Positions 34,053 through 46,150 of a stretch of 64,000 nt of DNA are shown here, one piece after another. The notes beneath the pieces were generated by a model, which was given only the letters and a program-made list of their open reading frames with translations, was not told where the DNA came from and searched no databases. Numbering within the stretch: position 1 is the first letter of the stretch; every line of letters begins with the position of its first letter. Made by a program: the position numbers and the translations under genes. Source of the DNA: Stichopus chloronotus (taxonomy: Eukaryota > Echinodermata > Holothuroidea > Aspidochirotida > Stichopodidae). Location of the stretch: NCBI GenBank assembly GCA_021234535.1, contig CM037833.1, forward strand, positions 1,116,001 to 1,180,000, read 5' to 3'.

Positions 34053-36466
34053 GTAAGTGGTGGTTTGGCCGAACATTTTACAGTGAAGATACTGAAGGAA
34101 TGCTGCTGTATGACGTATTGTATTTTAATTTGTCCTGGTTGTCACTAAATGGTCTTCATGTTTAATTTGATTCCCCATGGGGCCAACTTTTGTGGGCTGT
34201 TATAATATTATTCTTTTGTTTTTTTGTTCCATGCATGACATAGTAGTCCCATTTGTGGCTGTTTGGCTTTGATGGGATTGTTACTTTGGCGTGCCTGTTA
34301 ATTTTGTCGATATTCTGGCATTCAAATTTTTTACCAGTGAGAAAGTGTTTGAAAGTACTGATGGGTGTGGTTTCCAAAGCAGAGCAATGGATTAAGTGAT
34401 TACAGTGTGGATTGGTAGGAATTTTTTTCTTGAGAAATTTTGTTTAAACCTACAGTATGTCACAGCATGAAGCCCTGGCATATTTATTTTTTCCATCCGG
34501 TCCATATGCTCTTTCAAGTTCGGTAAATAATTATGGCGCATGCCCAAAAATACACAAGTTTTCATTTCTTTGTTTTTATTTTCATGTTAAATTCGCTGGA
34601 CTTTCGAGTGGTATCTTGTCTGAAGTTCTTATTATTCCTAGTGCACCACTTCCCCAGGCTTGAGACAATACTGTCATTGAATGTTACAGACTATAATGAT
34701 ACCGAACAAAAGTGCAATGAAAAATGATGTTCTTATTCTTAATCAACCATGATTTCACTCGTTTAGATGTTATTTACTGCAATACTAATTGAGCTGAAAA
34801 TATTTTGCTTATTATTTTTTTTTATTTTTTGCATCAAGTAAATGATAACACTCCACAGAAAGATGTCATTTATAGTTACTGTCCTTTGTATCTAATGATA
34901 ACAACCATGTGTGATTTGAATGATGATAAGCCATGTTCTGTAACTGAGGGACTGTGACGTTTCTTGACGTGGGGTTCCTGAAACAGGTAAAATGTACATC
35001 ATGTACGTTCTGAAATGAAGCGCATATTACAGAAAAAGTAGGTCACACTGTCTATGCCTACACAGCACGAACGTCTTCATAGAGTATTTCATTGCTTTGC
35101 AATGACATTTTCATTATTTCTACACAAATTATTGCAACCTGGTTCCTCATGGTAACGTTAACTCCTACTCCACCCATCTTGTTATTAATCACAGAAACCC
35201 AAGAGCCAAAATAGGCAAAATTCAGCCATAGTTCCCATCCCTCAGGCAAAATAACTTACACCCCATTAACTCGCCCTGTGTGTAATTATTCTGACCCCAG
35301 CTTGGAATTGGGGCTTCATAAAGCTTGGGCTTTATGAAGAGAATAGAGAAGAAGCTGATGAGATTTTTGTCAGTTATTGCCCTGAGGTACACATGGACTC
35401 ATTGGACGTTCCTCTTTAGAACCATGTCTACCTTTCAGGTGAATAAACGTACTTTTGATGTAGGAAAGTGACCGAGCATGGTTCATATAACCAAACTCAG
35501 GTTTTTGAAGTAGGAGCATCATCAACACAGTAAAGTTTGTGAATATTTGAAATGCATTGCCAAGGTGTTTGACCCTCACATTGCCAAGTTAGAAGTGCAA
35601 AAATTGCAATTTTGAGCTCATAATGAAATTACTAGTGCATGCAATAGGTCTTTGTGTGAATCCTGGTCATTGAACAATTCATCTTTGTTTTGGAAACTTC
35701 AGTTAACCAGATCTTCCAGGTTTGTGACACATTTATTGGCAAGAATTGGTTCGTTTTGAGACAATTTGGATAACATGCTGGTGACTGATGTCTCACTGGA
35801 GACTTTCTGAAGATGCTGGGTTTTTATTTGGGGTGTGCAAGTCAGTTTGAAGACCAAAGGTGGTACCTTTTGCTTTGTTTTGAAGATGACGTATCAAAAG
35901 TCGCATGGGTAGAGAAGGAAAAGGTCTTCCGTTTCTAGAAGATCAGTGGGCCCTTAGAAGAACCATCGAATGTGACTCTCACTCTGTGCTCTTGTAAGGG
36001 TGTTGTCTTATATCTTTGGCATGTAGGTGATGGACACTGTCTACCTCGATTTTCTTCTTTCTTAGCTGAAGTTGTTAGAATCATCGGCAGTTGGGTAGCC
36101 TGATCTGTGGCCTGTGTTGTTAGTTGCAGGTCCTTTGCTGCTCTTGATTCCTTCTGGGGGAACCTTTCTCTTTACCTTTTCGCCTGGTGGGGTAGCTTGT
36201 TCTCCGAGACTCGACAAAGTTTTCTTACTTCAGCTGTCTCTTTAAACTATCACAAGCACACACAGAGTACAGTAAATGTGTGTGGTTGGAATTTGGACCT
36301 GACCTTGAATCTATGTGTGTGCGTGTGTGTGTGTGTACTATCATTCAAATGAGAAAAAAATGGAACATTGTCTTTTAAGTCAAATGTATTGACAGAGCAG
36401 ACCAGCACGCTTTTCTTCATTTATTCTAATTGTGTTTATCTGTACCTGCCTCCATTCCTCTTTCAG
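34053..36466. other. Intron 5' of Ig domain 1
   Basis: No other gene recognised. A GT microsatellite lies at 36317-36338, about 130 bp before the acceptor. Confidence 0.6.
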
Positions 36467-36769
36467 ATTGTCGATGTGCAGAACATACCTACCTCAAGGT
36501 TAACGAAGAAGGCACCATCCAGTGTTCGTTCAATGAACCATATTCTGCTTTAGGTTGGCTGCCGAAACCTCTAGAAACTCCCTATATATCAATTCAAAAT
36601 AGACAGCAGACAGGTGCGGGATATAAGTCAGGAGATTATGAGATGTACCCAAATGGATCTTTGATCATCAAGAACGTGACTTCGACTGGTAACCACAATC
36701 GCACGCTCGTATATGCACCTTCTGGTGATCAAGCTCCTGTATACTGCGTGGTTCAAGTGACAGTTTATG
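36467..36769 (+). CDS. Ig-like domain 1 exon (V-type)
   Basis: Symmetrical phase 1-1 exon of 303 nt, acceptor TCCTCTTTCAG, donor TATG|GTACGT. Ig hallmarks, by codon in the exon: first B-strand cysteine in EEGTIQCSF (about 20), core tryptophan in LGWLPK (about 31), the E-strand motif NGSLIIKNV (about 66-74) and a second cysteine in PVYCVVQV (about 93). The usual DxGxYxC signature is replaced by a QAPVYC variant. Two sequons, NGS and NVT, and a third, NRT, could be glycosylated. Two extra cysteines at the start (DCRC) may pair with each other or with other chains. One domain per phase 1-1 exon is the classic Ig-superfamily gene layout. Confidence 0.85.
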
Positions 36770-37126
36770 GTACGTATGGCAATTTTACATGAGAGGATAT
36801 CTGCTTGTGTGTAATTTTCCGTAACCCTTTATAGAAAAAGTCAAAGAATGTCGTGTGATCTGCATCAGAGCCCTTTGTTGGCTAATAGTCTCGTGATGGC
36901 CAGGCCACCCTACGGAGAAATCATCTGTTTGCAATTCAAGGAGGGATCAATAATTGTTATTTGATGGCATCAATTCCTAGAACCATTGTCCCTGCATAGT
37001 CACCCTAGCATCTCATTAAATGAACCAAATATTGGAGTAAGTGGCATTTAAATCATGCTGCACGTTCATAGTTTACATACCGTAAGAGACTTAGCAGTAC
37101 CGTTCCAAGAGCATGAATTCAGTGTG

Positions 37127-37504
37127 CATGGATGTAAGTTTTCCGTATTACTACGGAATTCCGTATTTTTTTAAAGAATCCTCCAGCAACAGAAAGCTAG
37201 GAAAGAAGTTCTTCGAAAGAAGCGCTCTAAGTAAAGGTTAATTTTATTTTTTACATTTTAACAAAACTATATGTTACTGTACATATAACAGTCTAAATGA
37301 ACCAAAAATACCATAAAAATGGAATTCTCTGGGGCATGAGTGTATTCCAAATAATGAATTTCCACCATTTTGCACCTCAGCTCTCTCCTGACAGCAAAAA
37401 TTTTCAAGGGGAAACCCCCTCCCCTTATACCCCACCCCCAGGACGGCGTTCACCTGCACAACCTATTTTCAGTATTTTTTTTTACCCTGCACTTACATCC
37501 CTGA
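37127..37504. mobile_element. hAT-like MITE, 378 bp
   Basis: The ends CATGGATGTAAGT and ACTTACATCCCTG are inverted repeats with one mismatch at the outer positions. The flanks AGTGTG and AGCGTG are a degraded candidate target duplication. It lies in the intron between Ig domains 1 and 2. The ends resemble those of the MITE at 14228 (CAGGGATGTAGC). Confidence 0.6.
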
Positions 37505-38512
37505 GCGTGAGTTCATTCTGATTGCAACTATTTGTGACATGAAAGAACTCTGTGTGGAAGTAGGAACAACTGGCTGATTTGGCAATCAGAACAGTGACTG
37601 TAAATGCTGCAACAATAATACCTAGTCTAGCAATATCACATCAGCCACTTCCAAGGCGACCGTCGACCGTCGTCAACCATGTAAAGGTCGAAATGTCGTC
37701 AAGTGTCGTTTTGGTTGTTCACATGAACTGGGAGTGAAAGTATCCAATGTGCAGTCATCCGCTTTTGGATAGATGTACCATTCCTTACGTACAGAGATCA
37801 CTGGTAGAAGAACCCTACCATGGAAGTGTAGGAACCCATCACTTTGCTTACTGCAACTCTTGTTATAATGAAAGGCATATTTTACTCACAGTTGAAAGGG
37901 TTCATTAATGGAAGAGAGTAATTTTCCACTGCAGCGTTTTCGGATGCCATGCCAATATTTTGCTCCTAATTCAAGATGTTGCTATTTTGGAGAACGACTT
38001 CTCTGGTCAAGAAAGATTTCAGTGTTATCAAAATTCCACGTAACAACGGCAAATCCATGCAAGGAGTTTCGTATTTCTCTATGACAGAGAAGCCGTCGCA
38101 ATGTTGAAGTTTGACATTGTGAAAATTCAGGTCTGGTACTGTATGCTGTCAAATTATCTGATTATATTGTGGAAATTAAGGTCATATCACTCCAACTATT
38201 GTAATGTTTCTTTTAGAACAGTCAAAATGGTAAAGAAATATGAAGGATATTCAAGTAGTGCCTAATATTGACATCACAAATTTCCCATCAGTAAATGCAC
38301 CATTTTGAAATATTTCTTGAAAAATTGTGACTTCCAAACTGATTATGCTACAGAGATGCAAATTTTATCTTTTAGAGAGAGGTAAGAAAATATTTTAAAT
38401 ATTACAAAAAATATCTAGTTTTTTTTCCTTCAGTGGCCAATTCCTTTAAGTGAGTTGTGCTGAGGACCAAGAAAGGGTGAATCCAGTGTCATCGTATTTG
38501 CTTACCTTGCAG
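37505..38512. other. Intron between Ig domains 1 and 2
   Basis: Nothing further recognised. A good pyrimidine tract leads into the acceptor at 38511-38512. Confidence 0.6.
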
Positions 38513-38851
38513 CTATCGGTGGCCCTGATCATCCTGTTGTGAATAGACTGGTGGATGAGTCAGCAGTAACTCTACATGTCCATGGTCACATGGGGCCTGT
38601 CAACTGCACCGTAACGAGAACCAATCCGGCGGTTGATCTCTACTTTGATTACCCAACCGACGTGCTCTCACTGCACACTTCTCCCCTTTACATTGCAATC
38701 AATGCCGATGGAACCTTCAACACCTCCATCTGGGCTAGCTTCACAGTGCACAATAAATCAGTTGGGACTGTCTCTTTGTCATGCAGGAGCAAAGGAGAAT
38801 TTGCAGAATGGTTTCCATCAGCGACTCCAGTCTTGTTAGTCTTACAAAGCA
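38513..38851 (+). CDS. Ig-like domain 2 exon (C2-type)
   Basis: Symmetrical phase 1-1 exon of 339 nt, acceptor CTTACCTTGCAG, donor AGCA|GTAAGT. The B-strand cysteine is in GPVNCTVTRTNPAVDLYF (about codon 31); the following RTNPAVDLYF recalls the 'ARPaxnLxW' C-strand of C2-type domains, with phenylalanine or tyrosine in place of tryptophan. The F-strand cysteine is in TVSLSCRSKG (about codon 92). The E-strand contains NTSIWASFTV. Sequons NCT, NTS and NKS are present. The domain probably contributes to ligand binding or spacing at the cell surface. Confidence 0.85.
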
Positions 38852-39494
38852 GTAAGTTCTTTTTGTTTTGGGAAGCACTGTACAGAGCACTCAGTAGTTA
38901 CATTGGTTGAAAATATCTTGCAACTTGTTTAAGTCAAGTATTCAGAATAGATACCAGTTACCCCTTTTGGTTATCTTTTATATATACGTTAGGGCTGGGT
39001 GGTACCAGGAAAATCGGTACCGGTATTCGCCGCGCATCAGTAGCGGTATTTACGCAAGTACCGGGATTGACCACTTGTTCAACGTGCTAAAAACAAAAGG
39101 TACTGTGTCTGAACGTGATAAAAACAACAGGTTTTGAGCTCCATATATTGTGGTGGTAATGCAGTAACTTGCATTCATGTCTTCCTGTAAATTCATTGAA
39201 AAAAACATCAAACGACAAGGTAAAAACTTTAGTTTGTGTAACTTTAGCAGGGTTTGAGAGCAGCACTGAATACAGCAACTAAATCGGCGACCACCTTTTT
39301 GCCGATTCGATCATTTGTCAACGTACCCAGTCGCCATTTGTGACCTAAAAATTCTTAAGTCAGGTGATCTGATTACTGTACATTACTTACAAATTAGTTC
39401 GTCACACAAAATCGTTGAAACCTTGTCTTGTTTTGTTTTACTTTCACCAGAAATACAAACAAATTCGGTTTCATTGCCGCTTATAAACACTAAG

Positions 39495-39570
39495 GGTGGT
39501 CCTAGCATTAAGTATACACTATTAACTACACCTATGTAGTTAATAGTGTATACTTAACGATAGGACCACC
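39495..39570. repeat. 76-bp foldback, 36-bp arms
   Basis: Arms 39495-39530 and 39535-39570 are complementary at 34 of 36 positions with a 4-nt loop. The ends are GGTGGTCCTA and TAGGACCACC. It may be a tiny foldback MITE inserted in the larger hAT element. Confidence 0.9.
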
Positions 39571-40111
39571 TGTGATATACACAAACAAGGTAACTTTCAT
39601 GATAAAAGCAGACAACTGTATGTGCATCTTATAGTACTGTGGTTCAAAGCGAGCGAGTCACTGTACTATTTCAACGGGAAATGTTTACCTGCTGATCACC
39701 TCCTCAATTCGGATCCAAGCTGAGTAAGCTGTCTATGCCCCGCCCTAAAGACCTCAGTTTCAAATGACTGACAGCCTTGAAGTGAAATATGTCGTGTACA
39801 AGTTTGCAGATCAATTCGTAGACTCCACTTTCCGCGATTTTCGACAGCCAATCAGGAGTCTAAAATGCTAGTGGCAGGCAGGACTTACGTTCATAATTAG
39901 ATGCAAGGCAGGATTGGAACATTGCTTACAGTATAATCAAGAATTGCGGAAGTTCCCACTCCAGCTTATGCAGTGATGTGAATGAAATTTTCATTATTAA
40001 TGGCGTCAATTCAGTTAAGTAAAATTGTCTTCGTTTGTCGCAATTCATAGCTTAATTAGTGCCGGAAATCTTCTTTTCCACTGGGTGTGCCTGCCTGCCT
40101 ATTTCTGTAAT

Positions 40112-40546
40112 CAGGGTTGCCAACTGGCATTTTAACACCAAAATAGGCAAATTTGGTTTATTTTTTACCTTTGTGGGCCAGTAAAAATTAGAAAGTGCAG
40201 GTATTTTGGCGCTTTGTAGGTATAATTGAAATAAGTATAAAACACCCGCTTTATCACGAAATATCAAGATTCCCCCCTCCCCCGATTTAGTAGTTTCTTG
40301 AGTGAGACGGTCACGGGTTTACAATTTACTCTCCACTTGTAGCAACATAGATTATGTAATGATGTATATCATATTGCAGTGTGTTGAAAAGGTTGACAAG
40401 TGTTACACTGTACAAAAAGACGGTCAAGTTTCCTCAAGTAGGGGCTAGTTTTTGCTTGGAGTTTTTTTTTTTTTTTTCATGTAATTTGTTATCAGGTAAA
40501 AAAATTGGCGGGTTACTCCACAAACAAACTGGTAACCTTGATTATA
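40112..40546. mobile_element. Possible nested element, about 435 bp
   Basis: CAGGGTTGCCAACTGG at 40112 and GGTAACCTTG near 40537 are loosely inverted. No matching target duplication was found, so this is tentative. Confidence 0.3.
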
Positions 40547-42179
40547 GTCATTATAAGCCCATCGATTGAGTAATGAATGAAACTGGATTACATTGGATAG
40601 ATGTAGCAGCAGGATAACCTAGAAAAGTTATGCCAAAGACTTAGGAAGCAGTTTAAATTAATATGTTAAAACACAAAATTGCTCATAACTCGAAAGCGGA
40701 AGGAGATACAGACTTTTTCCGTTCGTTGGGAAAATTTCAAAAAGTATTTGGAGTATGATCTGTCTGTGCAATTTCTGTGTTAATTGGAGGTAATCGGACA
40801 GAGTTGTGATGATGTGTACTAGTTCTACGAAATTCCCATAGAACACATTGCTGATGCAAAATTGTTGGCTGGGATTGTCCTAAATGGATCATTGGAGTTA
40901 TTATGATAATGAACATGGTTTAATATAGACCGATCAGCAGCAGTTCATCTATATTAATGTCACGGAAGTGGTGCTCAAATATCGTAGAAAACAATTTTCA
41001 AACTTTTTTTTTTTTTAATTTCCAAGTAACCTGATTTCCGTAAAGTTAGTCCCATGTAGCATGTTTGAGCATCTATAGCCTACATACGATAGTAAGTATC
41101 ATGATATGTATCCCCAAAGGCAACTCATAGTCACGATCCATCTCAAGATCATAAAATATGTCTTGAATAAGACGAAGAGCGGCTGCAGAAAAACAGCTCA
41201 TCTTTGTTGTTTCTTTTTTCTTTTTGTTGCTTCATCATCACTATTAATTGATCCAAACTCAGTTATAACCAGCAAAAGAAAGATGGTGTTTGCGGTGACT
41301 TAGGAACTTGAGTCAAGGTTTTCAAACCAATACGTTCGACAAGAAGAGAGAAAAAAAGAAAGGGTAAATGCAGTACCGAGTGGGGAGCGAATGCGTAACA
41401 CTAGCATCACAAATCCGCTGGAGTAACTGCATGAGCCACGTCATACGTAGATGGTTGCAAGGGAGCAAAAATATACAAAGACAGGCATCAAGGAGGCATG
41501 GAAAAAAAAAAAAAAAATTTCAACTGGAATTATGCCTAAACGTAAGTTTTGCTCTTTCTACTTCTACATAGCTGAGCTGTTCTTCTTCAGTTCGCTTTTG
41601 TTACCTACAGGTATGACACGCGGGTGCTTTACTCGTCGTTTACAGCAGGTTAGTGTTAACAAAATGGGCAAAATGTGTAGGCCTAGCCTGCATGGTTTGC
41701 ATGATTTTACCAGCATTAGGGAAGATAGCTGCTTTGTTAAAGATAAGACAGGGACCGCCTCTGTGTACTAGGTTAACTTCAATCGTTAGGGCAATGAATA
41801 CATTTACTTTCAGAAGCACTGAGGTTTGTTTTAGTGAGATATTGAAATGAAGAGTTTTAAAATGGATTTGGAATTTGTTTTTGGTCCATTTTCATGTTGG
41901 TATGCAGCTATTAACGCTACATTTGAAAAAATAAAGTTTTGTTTTTTTGTTGGAGGCGGTACCGGTACCACCGCCAACAAGAATTTTTCCCTGTACTGCG
42001 AAGTATTCAAAAGGACCGATACTCGCGTATTCAGATTTTCTTCCGGTACTGCTAATACCGTTACTGCGAATACCAGTAATGACTTGGATGATATCGGGAT
42101 ACCGCCCAACCCTAATATACCTGGTGTTCTGTGGGCTAACTGTTGACTTTGGCAATGTGAAGACCTCAGTGAATGTTGG

Positions 42180-42773
42180 CAGTGGCGGATCTAGAGGGGG
42201 ATGGGGGTATGCATACCCCCCACTGGGATGGTAAAAGTTGTATAGATAGCCAGGCTACTGTAATTGCAGCCTAGGCCTAATAACTTTTTTCAAAATACAG
42301 TGATAGTTATCTAATTACCATACTTTTGTGTCATATTCTTCAATAAAATGAAAAATGTGAATAATAATGTATCTATCTTCCGTATCATTCAATTGGTAAA
42401 TTCCTGTTTTCTTTACCCATTGCGTAATGATGAATGCTAAATCTAGCGTTTTCAGCGAACAGCCGTTGGTAACGCTGTTTGTGACATCACGTGTATCTAT
42501 AAATGGTTATTAGGCCTATGTATAAACAATATGTGGGGCTACGACTACGTACAGTTTACACATGACATAGCCTAATACCGTGTAACGATATCGCGTTGCT
42601 GGCCGTGTGACTTTTTGGAATATATCGGATTATCTTATATCATCACTCAGGAATATTTGTTTGGAGTTTGCCAAAAAACAGCCATACATATGGTGGCGCT
42701 TCTCTCAGTGTACATTTGATGTCCCATCCACTTGCAGACCCCCCCCCACTGCAAATTCCTGGATCCGCCACTG
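42180..42773. mobile_element. hAT-like MITE, 594 bp, with target duplication
   Basis: The inverted ends CAGTGGCGGATC and GATCCGCCACTG match perfectly over 12 bp. The flanks AATGTTGG (42172-42179) and AGTGTTGG (42774-42781) agree at 7 of 8, as for an 8-bp hAT target duplication. G- and C-rich blocks lie just inside each end. It encodes no protein. Confidence 0.85.
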
Positions 42774-42781
42774 AGTGTTGG

Positions 42782-43356
42782 AGGCAGAATTGCGGGGATG
42801 GTTAAGCAAGTATCGACTAAAATGTAGTAAACTAAGAGACAATGCTAGTTTGTCAGATGATTAGCCAATGATTGTTTATTTCAAGCCATTTGCTCGTGCT
42901 TGGTTTCAGCAATAATTATAAGGTACATAATCATGAAGACATTTGTATGTGGGTGTATGCATGTGCCATTGAAATGCCGTGTTTGTAAATATGATATTTC
43001 AAGAACACAACGTTGGACTGACCTTCTAATGGTATGCTCATGAACCGTATTGAAACCTATTGATTGAAAGTTAAAGGGAATTTGAGGTTATGAACAGTAA
43101 ACAAGACTCAATGTGACGTAAAGGCCATTTTTGTGTGTAAGTCTCACCCTTTGGTCTCAGTGCATGTGTAAAGTGATTTTAGTTTTAAGCTAGATAGGGC
43201 GAACGTGCACCCATGCAAGTGTGACTCTATGAAAGTCTTCTGCAATCACCATGTGTGGATTAGATGAAATATGTCAATTATGTATCGTGAGGGTTTTCAT
43301 CAAAAACTCTACGAAACTGATAGTTGTACTTATTATTATTGACATTATTTTGACAG
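42782..43356. other. Intron 5' of Ig domain 3
   Basis: Nothing further recognised. Confidence 0.6.
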
Positions 43357-43683
43357 GCTACCCAATGGTCAATGGATCAGCCAACATGCAGATTGTTGTG
43401 TTGAATGTAAGCCAGGAGGATACCCTGACCTGCTCGATGAGTAGAATACCGGTGCAAAGCTCTCTGGAGTTTAAGCTCACTCAACCAAATTCTGAAATTG
43501 AGGTGGCAAACAGCACCCCTGTATTCAGAAATAATAGTGATGAGACTCATAATGTTACCATCACATCCAAGTTGCGCATTCGTAGTCACAGACGACCACA
43601 TGTTCGTATTCAGTGTGGAGTGTCTGGAGGGGCCGCTGATACCTATAGAGAGGTCACCACAGTGCATTTTGATATACGCAAAG
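43357..43683 (+). CDS. Ig-like domain 3 exon (membrane-proximal)
   Basis: Symmetrical phase 1-1 exon of 327 nt, acceptor ATTTTGACAG, donor AAAG|GTAACG. The B-strand cysteine is in NVSQEDTLTCSMSR (about codon 27), and the F-strand cysteine in PHVRIQCGVSGG (about codon 88). The alternating hydrophobic pattern SSLEFKL and VTITSKLRI fits C and E strands. A tryptophan is absent, as in domain 2. Sequons NGS, NVS, NST, NNS and NVT make this domain heavily glycosylatable. It ends HFDIRK, then splices to the stalk and transmembrane exon. Confidence 0.82.
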
Positions 43684-45699
43684 GTAACGATAAACCCCAA
43701 TCGTCTTAGATAACAAAGACTCAATTTGTGGGGTGCAGCTAACATTTTAACCAGTTTGGATTCTTTTTTATTTGCTGTTAATGAAACTGAGTGTGAGATT
43801 TTTTCTTTTAAACTAAATTTTTCTTTATAGGAAGCAATGTAAGTGAAACTTTTCTTTTGGCCAATCAAACTAGAAGATTTGAATAATTTGGTTCCTTTTG
43901 TATTTAACAGTATGGATCACTGCGAAAAGAAAAAAGAAAAAAAAAAAAACTTTGAAACTAGTCAGAGATCAACCAATCTTTTGATGAACAGTTCAGTTTT
44001 TCAGATTGCATTAAATGTCATTGTCATCAAAACTTAATAATGATTTGAAACCATCTTACTGAGCCACTGTCCTTTTCATTGATGGTTAGTTAACTGAAAA
44101 AGACTTATGTAAGATTTAGGTCTTTTTCTTTTTCTAGACATATTTGCATTGGAGATTCCCTCTGCATGTAAATTTGCTATCACTTGGAACAGTTTACAAC
44201 TGTGCAGACTAGAGTATTTGGCTGTGTCTTCAGTCTTCAGTAAAAATGTCCAGAAAGTGAACATAAAAAAAAAAAAATTAAAAAAAAAAAATCAACAAGG
44301 AAGACACAAGCACTACCAGAAAAGTTGAAGATTTAGAAGCAAATTGCAAAAAGCAGATCAGAAAAGATGAGCATTGAAGAAGAAGCATTGTGATTGTAAA
44401 TTATGTAGACAGATTCCATCTATAACATTTACGATAAGGAATAGGAGAAACTTTACCTTTTCATTGAATTCTATTTGCCAAAGGATAGCCCAGTTTTGAA
44501 TAGGTCATCCTGAAGTAAAATAAACGTGTGATGCAAGTTGAACAAAATAATTTCCTGCGTAGTAAGTTCTGTATTTATTCATATATCTTTATCAGTGGCA
44601 CCCCAGTGTCATTGATTTGGCATCATGTTCTTCCAAGCAATGTGGCAGCTTAAAGGTAATACTGCATTTGTTATGCGACAAGACACCTCTCTCAGCTCCA
44701 GCAAGACAGTAACGAGGATTAGCAGTGCACTGTATTCACCCCTGTCCATCCTCTTCAATTGATTCAGTGCTACATTATGAACTTTATAATGTTGAATCTG
44801 CCAACCACTGAAATATCTCACCCAATATGTATACCTTCATCACATAGTCATCATTAGTCATTGCATTGGACATGTGTTGTCTGAGTAGTATGCTTTGATG
44901 CATGAAAAAAAAAAAAACTAATACAAAAATGTGACCCGAAGGTCGATAATTTGTGGAAGTATATCTTATCACTCAATAATGTACCTGTAGTGGAACAAGT
45001 CAAAAGTTGCAGCCTGTCAAATCGCTCTGCTTTTGAAACCCATCAATGTCAGGTTATGTAATTATTTCTATGAAGGATTATGGAATTGTCATACCAGATG
45101 TTACATAGTTTTGGTTGCATATCTATGTCCACTGATGACAGTGTAATGCAAATATCATTTATAAATCAACATGTTTTTTTTTTCAATGTAAATCAGTGTC
45201 AGAATTGGTAATCCTGCTAGTGTAAGATTACTACAGATTAGCAATTCGCATCAGCCAACAGATGAGAATTTCCCTAAATGAAAGGTCAAGCATTGATCAA
45301 TATTGTTCATACATACATAGCAAGATTTTGACGAAAAGACAAAAAAAAATTGGGGCTTTCTAAAGAACCATATTTTTTATTGAAAATTACCTCTCAGTGA
45401 AAGTAACACAGATAACAAAATGTGATTAATGTTTGTGCGCGATAGACAAAGCACCACTGTTGTTTTGTGTAAGATAGCCAACCATGCAACATTCGATCTA
45501 AATTTTTGTTTTATTCATTTGCTAGTTACTTTCTTTCTAAAATACGGTCACACAACTGTAATGGGCCAATAGGAGTTGAGGGTTCTTACCAAGTATGAAT
45601 GACATAGATTGAACACCTTTGTCATTATAGTTCACCCTGTGGTTTTACATTGTGCACCACCTTCACCTTCTCTCAGTTCTCTGCATTTGTCTTTTTTAG
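43684..45699. other. Intron between Ig domain 3 and the transmembrane exon
   Basis: A-rich tracts occur near 43930 and 44265-44291. An 8-nt segment at 43831-43838 is bounded by AG and GTAAGT but would break the phase to the next exon, so it is not taken as coding. No other element is recognised. Confidence 0.5.
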
Positions 45700-45792
45700 A
45701 TGATATGTATGACATATTACCAACCTCGGAACCTCGGAATTGCACTTTTCCATGGATAATGGTGGCATTGCTAACTCTTGTTATCATAATAT
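45700..45792 (+). CDS. Stalk and first half of the transmembrane helix
   Basis: Phase 1-1 exon of 93 nt, acceptor TTGTCTTTTTTAG, donor AATAT|GTGAGT. The translation is an acidic, proline-containing stalk (DDMYDILPTSEPRNCTFP, with sequon NCT) followed by WIMVALLTLVIII. The hydrophobic run is only 13 residues, so the membrane helix must be completed by the next exon. Joined directly to 47134, the helix continues CIGVICW before a basic cluster, giving about 20 hydrophobic residues. Confidence 0.82.
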
Positions 45793-45947
45793 GTGAGTAT
45801 ACTCACATGTCTGTTCATCAAGAGGTTTGATTTTGAAGAACTAATGTTAACAATTAGCATCACATGTGACTTGACTTAAACACAATCAAGATATATACTG
45901 TATCAGTGCACCAGTATGGATATTCACCAGCTAATGCCTGTCTTTCT

Positions 45948-46047
45948 GTATGTATGTATGTATGTATGTATGTATGTATGTATGTATGTATGTATGTATG
46001 TATGTATGTATGTATGTATGTATGTATGTATGTATGTATGTATGTAT
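45948..46047. repeat. (TATG)n microsatellite
   Basis: About 25 uninterrupted TATG units. The array passes into degenerate 'tatctgtatctgtatgcttgtatgtg' and then pyrimidine/CTG-rich DNA that ends in a perfect splice acceptor at 46120. Confidence 0.98.
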
Positions 46048-46120
46048 ATCTGTATCTGTATGCTTGTATGTGTCCACCTGTATGTCTGTCTGTTGACCTG
46101 TCTGTCCACCTGTCTGGCAG

Positions 46121-46150
46121 GCCATCCCGCTGGAGGGACACTGCTACTGC
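46121..46150 (+). other. Cryptic in-phase 30-nt exon candidate
   Basis: TGTCTGGCAG precedes it and CTGC|GTAAGT follows. It is phase 1-1, so it could be included without a frameshift, adding HPAGGTLLLR. Inclusion would interrupt the transmembrane helix. Direct splicing of 45792 to 47134 gives a better helix, so inclusion is probably absent or a minor isoform. Confidence 0.35.

Larger units (their letters stand above)
38990..42114. mobile_element. hAT-type element, 3.1 kb, with target duplication
   Basis: The left end TAGGGCTGGGTGGTACC and the right end (reverse complement) TAGGGTTGGGCGGTATCC match at most positions. The flanking octamers ATATACGT (38982-38989) and ATATACCT (42115-42122) agree at 7 of 8. 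Copies of a 'cggtaccggtat' motif lie near both ends. No intact transposase frame is present, so it is non-autonomous or decayed. A 76-bp foldback (39495-39570) and a possible nested element (40112-40546) lie inside. It sits wholly within the intron between Ig domains 2 and 3. Confidence 0.8.

Noticed and set aside
43831..43838. 8-nt micro-exon between AG and GTAAGT after Ig domain 3
   Set aside because: It would end in phase 0, whereas the next exon (45700) needs phase 1. Direct splicing keeps the frame.
45948..46047. Possible CRISPR-like or other regular repeat
   Set aside because: It is a plain 4-bp microsatellite with no spacers, in animal DNA.
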